Source: Kocuria carniphila (GTDB lineage Bacteria; Actinomycetota; Actinomycetes; Actinomycetales; Micrococcaceae). From it: 64,000 nucleotides of DNA. The first letter of the stretch is position 1. Each line of letters opens with the position of its first letter. A program made the translations under genes and the position numbers. Below the pieces are notes generated by a model that saw only the letters and a program-made list of their open reading frames with translations, was not told the origin of the DNA and did not search any database. The DNA lies in the NCBI RefSeq assembly GCF_004136555.1, contig NZ_NOIT01000008.1:62001-126000 (forward strand), read 5' to 3'. Below are positions 54,807 to 64,000 of the stretch, piece after piece.

Positions 54807-56762
54807 ATGAAAAAGAGCTCCGCAAGATCCTTTCTGACACTCTCACTCTCGGCGCTGTTGATCGCCACGGCCGCACCTGCGGTGGCGGCACCGCCCGAGG
54901 GACCATCACCGGAACAGCAAGCCCAAGTTCAGCCACCCACCGTGGGCGGCATCGGGTCGCTCGGTAGGGGTACCGCCACCCAGGGCACGGTGTTGCCGGA
55001 AACCGACCGCATCGTCGTGAAATTCAAGGATCAGGTGCCCGAGGTCCAGAAGGAAGATGTCCTGACCGAGGTGGAGACCACCACCGAGATCGAGGACCCG
55101 GAAATCGTCAAGACCACCGGTAACGCCGAGGACGTCGTGGAATCTGACACGATGCTCAACAAGGCCGAGCAGGAAGCCGTGGTCGAAACCATTGAGGAAG
55201 ATCCGGCCGTCGAATCGGCCGAACCAGATCAGATTGTGGTCAATGCGCTCGCCGCCCACGCCGGTACCAAACCCAATGACCGCTACTGGGGCTATCAATG
55301 GGGCCCCAGAAACATTGGCGTGCCGGATGCCTGGTGGCAAGGTACCGGGGACGGCGTGGTGATCGGCATCGCGGATACCGGCCAGATCAACCACCCGGAC
55401 CTGAACCAGCGCACGGTCCGCGGCTACGACTTCCTGTCCGATCTCTATCACTCACGCGACGGCAACGGGCGGGACAGCAACCCCCAGGACATTGGCGACT
55501 GGAGCCCGGGTCGACCCAGCTGGTGGCATGGTGCGCACGTCGCGGGCATTGCGGCGGCCCACACTAATAACCGCACCGGCATTGCCGGGGTCGCCCCGGA
55601 CGCCAGGATCCAGCACGCACGCGTGCTGGGTGCCGATGGTCGCGGCTACGTCTCGGATATCGCCGACGGCGTGATGTGGTCGGCCGGCATTGCCATCCCG
55701 GGAGTCCCGCGGAACACGACGCCTGCCAAGGTCGTCAATCTCTCCGAAGCATGGGACGCCTCGACCTGCGCGCCCGTGATGCAGAACGCGGTCAACCGCA
55801 TGCACCAGATTGGCGTACCTCTCGTGGTGGCGGCGGGCAACGCGCGCAAGAGTGCGAATCTGGCCTCGCCGGCCAACTGTGGTGGCGCGATTGTGGTGGG
55901 AGCGACGTCGTCCCACAACCGGATGACCGGCTATTCGAACTGGGGGCCGATGGTGGATGTCGTGGCACCGGGTGGCGATACCAACGCGCAGATCTGGTCC
56001 ACGGTCAACAACGGAAAGTTCTCCCTGGGATCGCCCACGTACGGCGATCTGAGCGGAACGTCCATGGCGGCCCCGCACGTGTCCGGTGTGGTGGCGCTGA
56101 TGAAGGAGCGCAACCCGAACCTGGGTGTGGAATCCATTCGTAACACCCTGCGCAACACCGGAGTTAATGTGAGCGGCTACCGCAAGGTGGACGCGAATCG
56201 TGCTGCTCGCGCGGTGGCGCCGACGGCGCGCGGTGCGATCGCCAGCTACTATAACTCTCGGGGTGGTGCGGCTGTGTACGGTGCCCCGACCACAGGTGAG
56301 CAGAGCACCGGAGTGGGTGGAGTGGTGCAGACATTCGTGAAGAACGGCCGGGCCACCAAGATCTACTGGTCCTCCCGAACCGGCGCTCGAGAGGTGAAGA
56401 CTTGGTCAGGCATTGGGGCCAGGCACGTCTCGCTGGGCGGCGCTCGCGGGGTGGGCATCCCGTTCAACAACGAACAACCGACCTCCACGGGCGGGGCATA
56501 CCAAACGTTCGTGAACCCGCAGACGAACAAGACCACCAAGATCCTGTGGAGCTCGCGCAGCCGTGCCAACCCGATCGTTGAGCGTTCGGGCATCGGTCAG
56601 ACCTGGGCGCGCAACGGCTATGAGGCTAAGGCTGGGTACCCGACCACCGGCGAAGTCCGGACCTCGACCGGTACGTATCAGCGCTTCCTCAACATCAAGA
56701 CCGGAGTGCGGACCCAGTACACCTGGACTCCGCGCGGGGGAGTGAAAGTGACGCGACTGTAA
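54807..56762 (+). CDS. Secreted subtilisin-like serine protease with C-terminal wall repeats
   Basis: An exported S8 protease of 651 aa: signal peptide (1-28, cleavage near AVAA), an acidic propeptide with an inhibitor-like domain (about 65-145), then the catalytic domain. The triad is Asp190 (IADTG), His241 (HGAHVAG) and Ser419 (GTSMAAPH), with oxyanion Asn345 (VAAGN). From about 475 to the end there are LGFP-like repeats of about 55 residues (GAPTTGEQ, GIPFNNEQ, GYPTTGEV), usually anchoring proteins to the actinobacterial envelope. The usual N-x-S-L-G-G segment reads NLSEAWDAS. It lies alone between tRNA-Ser and a terminator. Confidence 0.92.
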   Translation: MKKSSARSFLTLSLSALLIATAAPAVAAPPEGPSPEQQAQVQPPTVGGIGSLGRGTATQGTVLPETDRIVVKFKDQVPEVQKEDVLTEVETTTEIEDPEIVKTTGNAEDVVESDTMLNKAEQEAVVETIEEDPAVESAEPDQIVVNALAAHAGTKPNDRYWGYQWGPRNIGVPDAWWQGTGDGVVIGIADTGQINHPDLNQRTVRGYDFLSDLYHSRDGNGRDSNPQDIGDWSPGRPSWWHGAHVAGIAAAHTNNRTGIAGVAPDARIQHARVLGADGRGYVSDIADGVMWSAGIAIPGVPRNTTPAKVVNLSEAWDASTCAPVMQNAVNRMHQIGVPLVVAAGNARKSANLASPANCGGAIVVGATSSHNRMTGYSNWGPMVDVVAPGGDTNAQIWSTVNNGKFSLGSPTYGDLSGTSMAAPHVSGVVALMKERNPNLGVESIRNTLRNTGVNVSGYRKVDANRAARAVAPTARGAIASYYNSRGGAAVYGAPTTGEQSTGVGGVVQTFVKNGRATKIYWSSRTGAREVKTWSGIGARHVSLGGARGVGIPFNNEQPTSTGGAYQTFVNPQTNKTTKILWSSRSRANPIVERSGIGQTWARNGYEAKAGYPTTGEVRTSTGTYQRFLNIKTGVRTQYTWTPRGGVKVTRL

Positions 56763-56824
56763 GGACCATTCGACCCGTCGATTCACCGTGACCAATAGTT
56801 CGTTACGCGAAGTCACTAATGCTG

Positions 56825-56869
56825 ACAGACGTAGGGTCCCGCTTGAAACAAGCGGGGCCCTACGTCTGT
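56825..56869. terminator. Bidirectional terminator between protease and MFS genes
   Basis: A 20-bp stem (56825-56844 with 56850-56869, one G-T position) and a 5-base loop between two convergent genes. Confidence 0.85.
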
Positions 56870-56889
56870 CCCGGGACGAGACCGGCAAT

Positions 56890-58419
56890 TTAGTGCGCTG
56901 CCGGTTCGGATCCCTCCACCGTCACGCGGTTGTTCTCCGGAGTGGACTTGCGCATGAAGAGCGTCAGCACGAACGCCACCGCACCCAGCGCAGTGGCCGT
57001 GAGGAAGGCCGCGTGAACGCCCGGAATCGCATCGGTGGTCGTAGAACCGTCCGGGTTCTGGAGCACCGTGGTGCCCGCTTGCATGATGCCCACCAACAGC
57101 GCCGTACCGGCCGCACCGGCCACCTGCTGGAGGGTGGACAGCGTTGCCGAACCGTGTGAGTAGAGCTTGGGCGGCAACGGGTTCAGGCCTGAGGTGAACG
57201 CGGGGGTGAAGATCATGGCCAGGCCCACGGACATCGCAACCTGGAGTACCACGATCCACCACACGGCAGTATCGGCCTGCAGCCGTGAGAAGTTGAACAT
57301 CACGAACGTCAGCAGCGCCGCACCGGGCACGGCCAGCGGACGGGGCCCGTACGCGTCGAACAGACGACCGATCACGGGACCCAACAGGCCCATGATCAGG
57401 CCACCGGGCAGCAGAATCAGACCGGTCTGGAGCGTGTCCAGTCCGCGAATGGTCTGCAGATACAACGGCAGCACAATCACGCCGCCGAACAGGGTCATCA
57501 TGGCGATGGCCATGAGTGCCACGGACACGGTGAAGTCGCGGTGTTTGAAGGTGCGCAGGTCCAGGAAAGGATTGTCCTTGCGCTGCAATTGAAGCTGACG
57601 CAGTGCGAATGCCGCCACGAGCAGGACACCGAGGGTCAGGATGACCGCACCGCCACCGGCGGACGTGGCCCATCCCATGAAGGAATCGGAATCGCCGCCC
57701 TGTGTGCCGCCGGCACCCACCGTGGACAGACCGTGCACCAGAAGACCGAAGCCGAAGACGGACAGCACCACGGAAAGGATGTCCAGCCGCAAGTCGCCAC
57801 GCGAACCGACGTCCTTCAGACGGGTCAGACCGATGATCAAGGCAAGCACGGCAATAGGGAGAACGAACCAGAAAATGCTGCGCCAGGGAAAATGCGCCAG
57901 GATGAATCCGGAAATCGTGGGGCCGAGGGCCGGAGCCACGGAAATCACAATGGACACGTTGCCCATGACCAGGCCGCGGCGTTGCTTGGGAACCAGCGTG
58001 AGAATGGTGGTCATCAGCAACGGCAACATGATGGCCGAGCCGAACGCCTGGACCACGCGAGCCACCAGTAGGACCGCGAAGCTGGGGGCCAGGGCAGCGA
58101 GCAATGTGCCCAGCGCGAAGGACCCCATGGCCAGGCCGAAGACGGCTCGCGTGGAGAACTTCTGCAGCAGGAAGCCCGTGGTCGGGATGACCACGGCCAT
58201 GGTCAGCATGAACGCGGTGGCCACCCACTGCACAGTGGCAGCGTCAACATGCAGGTCCTCCATCAAGTGGGGGAGTGCCACGTTCAAAATGGTTTCGTTC
58301 AGGATGACCACGAAGGCCGCGATCAGCAGAACGGCAATGGTTCCCATCGCGCCCGGAGCGATCTGCGGTGGGTGTTCCGCGGTGCCGCCCGATGCGGGTT
58401 GAGAGGGTGAAGAAGGCAA
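56890..58419 (-). CDS. DHA2-family multidrug efflux MFS transporter
   Basis: A 509-aa proton-driven exporter with 14 transmembrane helices, EmrB/QacA type. It has LNVALPHLMEDLHVDAATVQW, the motif C-like ALGPTISGFILAHFPWRSIFWFVLP of antiporters, and the motif A region. It likely exports drugs or other amphipathic compounds. It follows the S9 peptidase gene by 96 bases on the same strand. No regulator gene is adjacent, so control is not visible. Confidence 0.9.
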   Translation of the reverse strand: MPSSPSQPASGGTAEHPPQIAPGAMGTIAVLLIAAFVVILNETILNVALPHLMEDLHVDAATVQWVATAFMLTMAVVIPTTGFLLQKFSTRAVFGLAMGSFALGTLLAALAPSFAVLLVARVVQAFGSAIMLPLLMTTILTLVPKQRRGLVMGNVSIVISVAPALGPTISGFILAHFPWRSIFWFVLPIAVLALIIGLTRLKDVGSRGDLRLDILSVVLSVFGFGLLVHGLSTVGAGGTQGGDSDSFMGWATSAGGGAVILTLGVLLVAAFALRQLQLQRKDNPFLDLRTFKHRDFTVSVALMAIAMMTLFGGVIVLPLYLQTIRGLDTLQTGLILLPGGLIMGLLGPVIGRLFDAYGPRPLAVPGAALLTFVMFNFSRLQADTAVWWIVVLQVAMSVGLAMIFTPAFTSGLNPLPPKLYSHGSATLSTLQQVAGAAGTALLVGIMQAGTTVLQNPDGSTTTDAIPGVHAAFLTATALGAVAFVLTLFMRKSTPENNRVTVEGSEPAAH

Positions 58420-58515
58420 AGATGATCTCCAACGTCGTAATGTCTTGAGGATGTGCCCGTTGGCAGATCTGTACCAGGGCCGTCAGCCAGGATAGCCATG
58501 GTGACTTGCCAGTGG

Positions 58516-60669
58516 TTAACGGCCCTTCGGATTCTCGAGCATCTGCCACATGAACTCGTGGGAACGGGCGTGCAGCGCCGCAGCCTGTCGGTTGTCCGAG
58601 GCACCCGCGTGGCCGCCGTCCGTGGCCTCGTGGAACCATACGTTCTGGTGCCCCTGATCGAGCATTTTCGCCGCCATCTTGCGGGCCTGAACGGGCCCCA
58701 CCCGATCATCGGAGGTTGCGGTCCAGATCAGAGCGGGCGGATAACACATCACGGGTGACAGCAGGTGGTGGGGGGAGAACGTGCGGATGTACTCCCATTG
58801 CTCCGGTTGCTCGGGGTCACCGTATTCCGCGATCCACGAGGCCCCGGCCGAGAGCTTGGTGTACCGGCGCATGTCCAGCAGAGGCACACCGCACGAGATC
58901 GCACCGAACAGCTCCGGGTAGGTGGTCAGCATGTTGCCCACCAGCAGTCCGCCGTTGGAGCCGCCGGCGCACGCGAGTTTCCTGGCGGTGCATACGCTGC
59001 GTCGATGCAGATCCTCCGCGACCGCCGCGAAATCCTCGTACGCACGGTGGCGGTTTTCCTTGAGTGCGGCGGTGTGCCACGACGGCCCGTATTCGCCACC
59101 ACCGCGAATATTGGCCACCACGTAGACGCCCGTGCGACCGCGCTGGTCCTCCCGGGTCAACCAGGTGATCCCGGTGGCTCCCGAATATCCCGGGGTGCGG
59201 GAGACCTCGAAACCTCCGTAGCCGCTGAGCAGCGTGGGGTTCAGCCCGTCCAGCTCCAGATTGCGCGGGCCTACCTGGAAATACGGCACGCGCGTACCAT
59301 CCGCGGACGTGGCGAAATGCTGAGTCACGTCCAGACCCTGCGCGTCGAAGAACGACGGCGCTCGCTTCAGGATTGCGGGCTCGCTCGCCGGGCGTTCGGT
59401 GCTGTCTGCAGTGCCTTCGGGGCCGGAGACTTCGGGCAGGGAACCCCGCCCCAAGGAGGACGGTGTGAGGTACCCGGTAACCGAGAAGAAATAGTCGTTG
59501 CCGACCTCGGGATCTTCATCGTCCACGGCCCACGCGGAAGCGCTGTGCAGCGGCGGGATGCCCGGCAGGGGAGTGAGCTCCCACTCACCGGGCACCGTGG
59601 AGTAGAGCGCGGAGGAGACATCATGCAGGGTGTTGAGGATCAGGTGGTCGCGCGTCCAGGACCACCCCTCCAGACTCGAGTGTGCGTCCGGAGTAAAGAC
59701 CGATTCCACGGAGCGGTCGCCGTTCATGAACGCTCGGAGATCCGCGGCGAGCAGACAACCGGCGGGGTACTCGGTCCCGTTGAGTTCCAGAGTGTGCCGC
59801 GGGCGTATCAGGAGCCACTGTTTGTGGAGATCCACGCTCACCGTGGGGTCCAGGTCGAGTTCAACCCACTGCTCCTCGCTCCACAGGTATGTGCGCACCG
59901 TGAAGAAATCCACGAGATCCATGGCGATCACGCGTTCGAAGCCGGGTGTGTGGTCCTTGTAGACCGCGGCCTGGGCGTGGTCAGCGGGCACCTCGAAAAT
60001 CACGGGAGCGTGCGCGGTGTTCTGCCCGCGGGACACTCGGCGCACCTGGCGCGGATATGAGGACTCGGTCATGGAGCCGGGGCCGGTATCGGTCGCCACG
60101 AATACGGTGTTCGCGTCCACCCAGGAAACGGAAGACTTGGCCGTGGGGACGTCGAAGCCACCGGTCACGAATTCCCGGCTCTCCAGGTCGAATTCCCGTG
60201 TGCGCACGGCGTCGCCACCATCCGGGGAGAGCCTGACCAGAGCGCGCTGCCACTGCCCGTCGGTGTACTGCGGTCGCAGCAGCCGAGCACCGGAGAAGAC
60301 CCAGTCCACGTTCTCGGTGCGCGCCAATTCATCCACGTCCAACAAGACGTCCCACTCGGGGCTGTCGCTGACCCAGGACTCCCACGTGGTGCGCCGCCAC
60401 AGCCCGCGCGGGTGCTGAGCGTCCCGCCAGAAGTTGTAGTAATAGGGCCCGTGCTTGGTCACGGCCGCAATGCGGAAGGGGCTGTCCATCACGTCCACGA
60501 CGCGTTCGGTCATGGACGTGAGTTCCGGGCCGTCCACCAATGTTTCAGTGCGTCGGTTCTGCTCCCGCACCCACTCCATGGGGCGCTCGCCGTGAATGTC
60601 CTCGAGCCACAAGAACTCATCGACAAGCTCATCCTCGAGATGCGTGGGAGAAGTAGAAGTGGTGACCAT
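58516..60669 (-). CDS. Prolyl oligopeptidase family (S9A) peptidase
   Basis: A 717-aa cytoplasmic peptidase with an N-terminal seven-bladed propeller (about 70-430) and a C-terminal alpha/beta hydrolase. Ser571 lies in GGSNGG, Asp in SDDRVGP and His in GGHAGASD. The region FLWLEDIHGERPMEWVREQN is the standard S9A beginning. It cleaves short proline-containing peptides or related oligopeptides. GC and codon use are as in the core genome. Confidence 0.92.
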   Translation of the reverse strand: MVTTSTSPTHLEDELVDEFLWLEDIHGERPMEWVREQNRRTETLVDGPELTSMTERVVDVMDSPFRIAAVTKHGPYYYNFWRDAQHPRGLWRRTTWESWVSDSPEWDVLLDVDELARTENVDWVFSGARLLRPQYTDGQWQRALVRLSPDGGDAVRTREFDLESREFVTGGFDVPTAKSSVSWVDANTVFVATDTGPGSMTESSYPRQVRRVSRGQNTAHAPVIFEVPADHAQAAVYKDHTPGFERVIAMDLVDFFTVRTYLWSEEQWVELDLDPTVSVDLHKQWLLIRPRHTLELNGTEYPAGCLLAADLRAFMNGDRSVESVFTPDAHSSLEGWSWTRDHLILNTLHDVSSALYSTVPGEWELTPLPGIPPLHSASAWAVDDEDPEVGNDYFFSVTGYLTPSSLGRGSLPEVSGPEGTADSTERPASEPAILKRAPSFFDAQGLDVTQHFATSADGTRVPYFQVGPRNLELDGLNPTLLSGYGGFEVSRTPGYSGATGITWLTREDQRGRTGVYVVANIRGGGEYGPSWHTAALKENRHRAYEDFAAVAEDLHRRSVCTARKLACAGGSNGGLLVGNMLTTYPELFGAISCGVPLLDMRRYTKLSAGASWIAEYGDPEQPEQWEYIRTFSPHHLLSPVMCYPPALIWTATSDDRVGPVQARKMAAKMLDQGHQNVWFHEATDGGHAGASDNRQAAALHARSHEFMWQMLENPKGR

Positions 60670-60726
60670 GGGCCCATGCTACGGGCGGGGTAAGACACGC
60701 ACAGATGGCTCGTTATCCTGGTGGTC

Positions 60727-62724
60727 ATGGTGAGTCAGCGACGAGTGGTAGTGGTAGGTGCGGGCCCCCGAGGGCTCTCCGCGGTGGAACGGCTGACGGC
60801 GCAGGCGGCACAGACACGCGCCCGGGTGCACATAGATCTGGTGGACCCCTTCCCTCCCGGAGCCGGCCACGTGTGGCGCACCGATCAATCACTGCTGTTC
60901 CTGATGAACACCCCGTCCCTGTTCCCCACGGTGATCGCGCCGGACGGCGCCCTGGCGGTGGATCCGCTGGCCGAGGTGCGGAACATGAGCTTCGACAGGT
61001 GGCGGCGCGGCGTCGTCGACGGCAGCATCACCCCGGTGAGCGCCCTTGATCAGGCCGAACGCGATGCGCTGGAGGCGCTGACCTCGCAGGACTTCCCGCC
61101 TCGCGCCATCTACGGGCGGTATCTGGAGTGGATCTTCACGACCCTCAACAACCACCTGCCGAGCAACGTGACCCTCACCGTCCACCGCGCTGAGGCCGTG
61201 GACGCGTGGGTTCACGAAGAGGCGCGGCACCGTTACGCCGTGGAGCTCGCGGGCGGTCAGTCGATCCCCGCGGATGCCGTGGTGCTTGCACTGGGCCATT
61301 TGGACGCCCACCTGCGCCCCGGCCAGAAGGAACTGGTGGACGGTGCGGCCGAACACGGTCTGACGTACTGGCCGCCCACCGTGCCCGCCGATGCGCCGTG
61401 GGCGGACCTCCCCGAACAGGAAACCGTGCTCGTACGCGGCATGGGTTTGAACTTCTGCGACGCGCTCGCCCAGCTTACCGAAGGCCGCGGCGGCACGTTC
61501 GAGCCGGATAAGAACAACCCCGAACGGTTGATTTACCGGCCGTCGGGCAAGGAACCGCACATCGTCGCGGGCTCACGCCGCGGCACGCCCTACCGCGCTA
61601 AGCCGCAGCTCGAGGGTTACTACGCACACACCCTGGAGACTCGGTTTTTCACGCTCGAGGCCGTCCAGAACCTGCTCGATACCAGCAGCGAACAGCTGTC
61701 GTTCGAGCGCGATTTGTGGCCCCTGATCCGCAAGGACGCGAATTGGAACTACTACCGCGTCCTGGCGCGCACCTCCCCGGATGCCTTCACCCAGCCCGCG
61801 GGCGAGTTCTTACGCAAGTTGGACGCCATCCTTCTTGATGACGACGGCGCTCGCTGGTCCCAGCGCGTCGAAGCCTTGGTTACGGCCTCCGTGGTGCCGG
61901 GCAGGCAGCTCCAACAAGAACGATTGGCGCGACCTTTCGAGGACGTCAACTTCGACAGCCACGATGAGTACGCCGCCGCGGTGGTGCATTATTTGGACCG
62001 GGACGTTCACGGCTCGCTGCGGGGTGAGGACGACCCCGTCAAGATGGCCATTTCATCTCTCAACGCGGCCCGCACCGTGCTCAAGTGTGTCCTGGCAGAG
62101 GCCGGAATCTCGGACTCGTCCTGGGTCAATGAGCTGCGACGGGATTTCGAGCCCTTCGTGGAAGGTCTGGCTTCGGGTCCGCCCGTGTTGCGCATCCAGC
62201 AGTTGGCGGCCCTGACGCGGGCGGGTGTGGTGCGGTTCCTCGGCCCCGAGCCTCGCTTCGTGGTGGACCGCAACGAGGGCTGCTTCGTGGCGGCGTCGCC
62301 GTGGGTCAGCGATACGCCCGTTCGTGCTCGCTGGCTTATCGAGGCCATGTCGCCCGCCAACGATGTGCACCGCAACATCTCCCCGCTGCTGTCCAATATG
62401 CACGAGCGCGGTTTGGTGCGCGGCAAGCTCATGGAAACGCGCGACGGCGCGAGCCCCGTCACGAGCACGGGTCTGGACGTGAGCGCGAGCGCCCGCCGCG
62501 AGGACACCGCTTTGGGCGGCCTCACACTCGGCACCGGGGCCTTCGCTTATCGCGTCGTGGGGCAGAAGGACGCCGTGGAGCCCGGGATCTTCGTGCTGGG
62601 TCTGCAGCTGTCCTCGGTGCAATGGGGCGTCTCGATTGCCGCTGAGGCAGAGGCACCGGCGCACCTGGGTGCCCGCACTATCGCGGATGCGGATCAGGTG
62701 GCGCAGGCGATCCTGGCGGAGTAA
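60727..62724 (+). CDS. FAD/NAD(P)-binding protein
   Basis: A 665-aa flavoprotein-like enzyme. The N-terminal dinucleotide loop is VVVVGAGPRGLSAVERL, and internal elements include VVLALGHLDAHLRPG, GLNFCDALAQLTEGRGG and ASPWVSDTPVRARWLIEAM. It belongs to the large FAD-NAD(P)-binding (NAD_binding_9) proteins whose reaction is unclear, possibly hydroxylation or amine oxidation in secondary metabolism. The start is ATG 60727, with GTG 60721 or 60730 possible. It is divergent from the S9 gene. Confidence 0.85.
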   Translation: MVSQRRVVVVGAGPRGLSAVERLTAQAAQTRARVHIDLVDPFPPGAGHVWRTDQSLLFLMNTPSLFPTVIAPDGALAVDPLAEVRNMSFDRWRRGVVDGSITPVSALDQAERDALEALTSQDFPPRAIYGRYLEWIFTTLNNHLPSNVTLTVHRAEAVDAWVHEEARHRYAVELAGGQSIPADAVVLALGHLDAHLRPGQKELVDGAAEHGLTYWPPTVPADAPWADLPEQETVLVRGMGLNFCDALAQLTEGRGGTFEPDKNNPERLIYRPSGKEPHIVAGSRRGTPYRAKPQLEGYYAHTLETRFFTLEAVQNLLDTSSEQLSFERDLWPLIRKDANWNYYRVLARTSPDAFTQPAGEFLRKLDAILLDDDGARWSQRVEALVTASVVPGRQLQQERLARPFEDVNFDSHDEYAAAVVHYLDRDVHGSLRGEDDPVKMAISSLNAARTVLKCVLAEAGISDSSWVNELRRDFEPFVEGLASGPPVLRIQQLAALTRAGVVRFLGPEPRFVVDRNEGCFVAASPWVSDTPVRARWLIEAMSPANDVHRNISPLLSNMHERGLVRGKLMETRDGASPVTSTGLDVSASARREDTALGGLTLGTGAFAYRVVGQKDAVEPGIFVLGLQLSSVQWGVSIAAEAEAPAHLGARTIADADQVAQAILAE

Positions 62725-62827
62725 CCGGCTCCGGCCAGCCGTCCCGCTGCACCTCACCCAGTCATCGGGACGGCAGCGGCCACGAGCACAATCGATGAAC
62801 CCTCAATCGGTCAACCGCGCGAGGGAA

Positions 62828-63604
62828 CTACTCGGCGTCCATCAACGCGTAGACGCGCGACGGGCTGCCGGTGCCACCTTCGATGGGCAGCGGTGCAACC
62901 ACCAGCAGTGCCCCGGTGGGTGGTAGCTCACTGAGGTTCTGCAGCGACGTGATGCCGTACTTGTCGTTGCCCAGCAGGTAGTAGTGCATGGGGAAGGCCG
63001 GATCCAGGGCGCCGGCGGCTCCGGCGTCGATGCCCACGGTCTCGACACCCACACCCGAGATCGCTCGTTCCTCGCCGAGCCAACGGGCACACTCCACCGT
63101 GAAACCGGGGCTGTGGGGTCCGTTCTCGTCCTTGTTCAAGAAGGCATCCCGATCCTGAGCGAAGCGATCCCAACCGGTGCGGAACAACACCCAGGCGTTG
63201 TCCGGGATGGCACCGTGCTCGGCCTCCCACTCCTGAATGTGGGAAACGTCCACCAAGAAATCTGCGTCCTGTTCGGCCTCCGCCGTGAAGTCCAGCACCA
63301 CGGCCGGTCCGATCAGCCGGGCGGGTTCGATCTGGGAGACGTCCTTGCCCTCGCGACCCGTGGCCCAGTGCACGGGAGCATCGATGTGCGTGCCGATGTG
63401 CTCACCGGTGTGGATGTTGTGGTGTTTCCAGAAGGGACCGGGCTCGTTGTAGGCCGACACTTCCTCCAGTGAGAAGTCGATCAGATTGGAAAACGGTTCC
63501 GGCAGCTCCAGCGTGGGTGTGGTGGCGCTGAGCTTGTTGGTGAGATCGACCAATCGAACCTGCTGATCGGTCAGTGCCCGGGTGAGTTGCGAGATGACGC
63601 CCAC
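62828..63604 (-). CDS. Cyclase-family hydrolase (kynurenine formamidase-like)
   Basis: A 258-aa metal-dependent hydrolase with the family signature HIGTHIDAPVHW and a second His/Glu region near VGVETVGIDAG. Members hydrolyse cyclic amides, lactones or N-formyl compounds (kynurenine formamidase, isatin hydrolase). It is the last complete gene of the window and follows, on the - strand, the TPP-dependent enzyme with a 77-base gap. The pair may form a catabolic operon; the substrate is unknown. Confidence 0.87.
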   Translation of the reverse strand: MGVISQLTRALTDQQVRLVDLTNKLSATTPTLELPEPFSNLIDFSLEEVSAYNEPGPFWKHHNIHTGEHIGTHIDAPVHWATGREGKDVSQIEPARLIGPAVVLDFTAEAEQDADFLVDVSHIQEWEAEHGAIPDNAWVLFRTGWDRFAQDRDAFLNKDENGPHSPGFTVECARWLGEERAISGVGVETVGIDAGAAGALDPAFPMHYYLLGNDKYGITSLQNLSELPPTGALLVVAPLPIEGGTGSPSRVYALMDAE

Positions 63605-63681
63605 GGCGTGCTCCTTGTCTATGCCTATGAATGGTGACGGATGTCTGCTGAGGGAAAGGATCGGTTGATGGTGCGGGGTGC

Positions 63682-64000
63682 TCAGTGGCCCTTGAACGCT
63701 TCAGCGAGCCACCAGGCTCCGCCGTCCGAGGTGATGCGCGCGTCCACGACCAGCGGGGTATCGCGCGCTCCATTGAGCCAGTCGGTGATACCGGACAGAT
63801 CGGCGACCGTCCGCACGGTCGCTCCGTGGGCACCGTAGCCTCGGGCGATCGCAGCGATGTCCGTGTCCGGGAAGGTCACCGTTTCAAGGTCCTTGTTCGA
63901 GGCCTGATCGAAATGATGGATCTCGGCCCCGTACGCGGAGTCGTTGTAGACCAGCACCACCAGGGGTAGCCCCAGGCGCACGGCCGTTTCCAGTTCGGAG
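63682..64000 (-). CDS. Thiamine-pyrophosphate-dependent enzyme, C-terminal part
   Basis: The last 106 codons of a larger gene that starts beyond the window. The segment VVLVYNDSAYGAEIHHF and SITDWLNGARDTPLVVDARI match the C-terminal TPP-binding domain of acetolactate synthase/benzoylformate decarboxylase-like enzymes. The missing upstream part prevents naming the substrate. It is placed upstream of the cyclase-family gene, probably in the same transcript. Confidence 0.82.
   Translation of the reverse strand, partial: SELETAVRLGLPLVVLVYNDSAYGAEIHHFDQASNKDLETVTFPDTDIAAIARGYGAHGATVRTVADLSGITDWLNGARDTPLVVDARITSDGGAWWLAEAFKGH

Noticed and set aside
1-64000. CRISPR arrays, rRNA genes or riboswitches
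   Set aside because: I saw no regularly spaced direct repeats, no rRNA sequence and no recognisable riboswitch core in the window.

Overview
The window is a high-GC chromosomal segment from an actinobacterium, most likely order Micrococcales and probably Micrococcaceae. This rests on gene content and order (clpC, N-acetylglutamate-synthase-like GNAT, mutY, disA, radA, a FUSC permease) and on actinobacterial signatures: an extended PstA, a glutaminase-STAS-cNMP fusion, and a RecQ helicase carrying a phosphoribosyltransferase tail. No species assignment is claimed.

Layout. 1-18.9 kb is core chromosome: proteostasis and genome maintenance (clpC, mutY, disA, radA), then phosphate uptake (pstSCAB on the + strand, convergent with a DUF47-pit pair on the - strand), then a hypothetical gene and a translationally coupled membrane permease/glutaminase pair. 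At 18,911 lies tRNA-Lys(UUU), and DNA from just after it to about 43.4 kb is accessory. The left end has a tyrosine integrase, an XRE regulator, an excisionase-like protein and the 5' part of a primase-polymerase gene. The last gene is cut by an IS1380-type element. Two copies of that IS, in the same orientation, bracket a metal/redox cargo (HMA chaperone, P1B ATPase, cupin, quinone oxidoreductase, Crp/Fnr regulator) and look like a composite transposon. To its right are a MobF relaxase-helicase, a compact TIR/HIT/membrane-protein cassette, a remnant of a different MobF protein, a large KAP/YobI-like membrane NTPase with a small partner, an HTH protein, and a RelA/SpoT-domain toxin-like gene with a small partner.

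From 43.5 kb the core resumes: a sirtuin, an acyltransferase-like membrane protein, a flavin oxidoreductase, a second PstS, the RecQ fusion, a GT2/flippase/GT4 polysaccharide cluster, tRNA-Ser(GCU), a secreted subtilase with C-terminal wall-type repeats, an MFS efflux pump, a prolyl oligopeptidase, an FAD/NAD(P)-binding protein, a cyclase-family hydrolase, and the end of a TPP-dependent enzyme that runs off the window.

The most interesting part is 34-43.4 kb. It is visibly less GC-rich than its surroundings and groups three modules that resemble phage-defence or abortive-infection systems: the overlapping TIR-HIT-3TM operon, the KAP-like NTPase with a possible ParB-like partner, and the alarmone-synthetase-like pair. 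The TIR-HIT-membrane gene set is the best candidate for an undescribed system. All functional statements come from reading motifs; no database search was possible.
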